From: Planctomycetales bacterium
GTDB taxonomy: Bacteria > Planctomycetota > Planctomycetia > Pirellulales > Thermoguttaceae
NCBI GenBank assembly: GCA_007127495.1
Contig: SKZG01000018.1
Location: 1 to 5,415 of the forward strand
Reading direction: 5' to 3'
Length of the DNA stretch: 5,415 nt
The position numbers and the translations under genes are program-made. The notes under the pieces are model-generated. The model was not told the DNA's origin. It searched no databases and saw only the letters and a list, made by a program, of their open reading frames with translations. Shown piece by piece: positions 5,218 to 5,415 of this stretch. Each line of letters starts with the position of its first letter. The first letter of the stretch is position 1.

Positions 5218-5230
5218 ACTATCTTTGCAC
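5218..5230 (+). repeat. Right copy of 13-bp direct repeat flanking the toxin-antitoxin block
   Basis: ACTATCTTTGCAC is identical to 4061-4073 in the sppA 3' end. Read in the frame equivalent to sppA, it gives YLCT followed by GT and a stop codon (TGA 5238-5240), so it could be a remnant of a displaced gene 3' end. No similarity extends beyond the 13 bases on either side. Confidence 0.7.
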
Positions 5231-5236
5231 GGGCAC

Positions 5237-5266
5237 TTGACTTCGCGTGAGGTTTCTTGGTATTAT
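5237..5266 (+). promoter_or_regulatory. Sigma70-like promoter for the lacI-type gene
   Basis: TTGACT (5237-5242), an 18-bp spacer and TATTAT (5261-5266) each match consensus at 5 of 6 positions. The predicted start of transcription is near 5273, only about 5 nt before the ATG at 5278, so the mRNA would be leaderless or nearly so. Confidence 0.65.
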
Positions 5267-5277
5267 ATCTGTTGGCC

Positions 5278-5415
5278 ATGCAAAACGTCAGTAATACAAC
5301 CCTAACGCAGAAACGACCGCCTACCCTTTCCGACGTGGCGCGGGTGGCCGGGGTCTCGCGCTCGATTGCCGGGCAGGTGATCAACGGCGGCACGGGCAAC
5401 TCGCGATGTGCTGAG
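5278..5415 (+). CDS. LacI-family transcriptional regulator, N-terminal fragment (runs off window)
   Basis: Forty-six codons are visible and remain open at the window end. After a polar leader of about 16 residues comes the LacI helix-turn-helix TLSDVARVAGVSRSIAGQVI, followed by a NGGTGNSRCAE segment that resembles the start of the hinge region. This is a DNA-binding repressor type, usually controlled by a sugar bound in a C-terminal periplasmic-binding-protein-like domain that lies outside the window. The ligand and targets therefore cannot be named. The usual TVSRV core of the recognition helix is IAGQV here, with Gln in place of the common Arg, which suggests a non-standard operator. ATG 5278 is the only start before the helix-turn-helix. 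It has no Shine-Dalgarno sequence and sits about 5 nt after the predicted transcription start. The gene appears unrelated in function to the neighbouring toxin-antitoxin pair. Confidence 0.85.
   Translation, partial: MQNVSNTTLTQKRPPTLSDVARVAGVSRSIAGQVINGGTGNSRCAE

Overview
The window looks like chromosomal DNA of a GC-rich bacterium. I infer a planctomycete, probably of the Pirellulales type. The reasons are the combination of a long-insert DUF502 membrane protein, a single-domain SppA, a LacI-family N-terminus with an atypical recognition helix, and a palindromic 'GTAGGATGG...' repeat that I associate with such genomes. The lineage call rests on recall and was not tested by a search. All genes lie on the + strand.

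Left part (1-2721): three tightly spaced genes, probably one operon. They are a ComF-type phosphoribosyltransferase-fold protein, a DUF502 two-pass membrane protein, and hemC (porphobilinogen deaminase of tetrapyrrole synthesis). The gaps are 20 and 21 nt.

Middle (2722-4104): a 261-nt non-coding gap comes first. It holds several short inverted repeats, a 73-bp REP-like palindromic element and two -10-like boxes. It is followed by sppA, an S49-family membrane-anchored signal peptide peptidase with the Ser/Lys dyad intact.

Right part (4105-5415): a two-gene MntA-HepT (minimal nucleotidyltransferase / HEPN RNase) toxin-antitoxin module with an ATGA overlap. It has its own good sigma70-like promoter, whose -35 box sits inside a GC-rich palindrome flanked by TTCGCGAC repeats. 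Two hairpins follow the module, and then a strong promoter drives the start of a LacI-family regulator that runs off the window end.

The least ordinary signal is that the toxin-antitoxin block, with its promoter and hairpins, lies between two copies of a perfect 13-bp direct repeat, ACTATCTTTGCAC. The left copy forms codons near the 3' end of sppA. The right copy sits just before the lacI promoter. This would fit a small defence cassette inserted at the sppA 3' end, but a chance repeat cannot be excluded from the sequence alone. The core genes are housekeeping; the MntA-HepT block is the accessory part.
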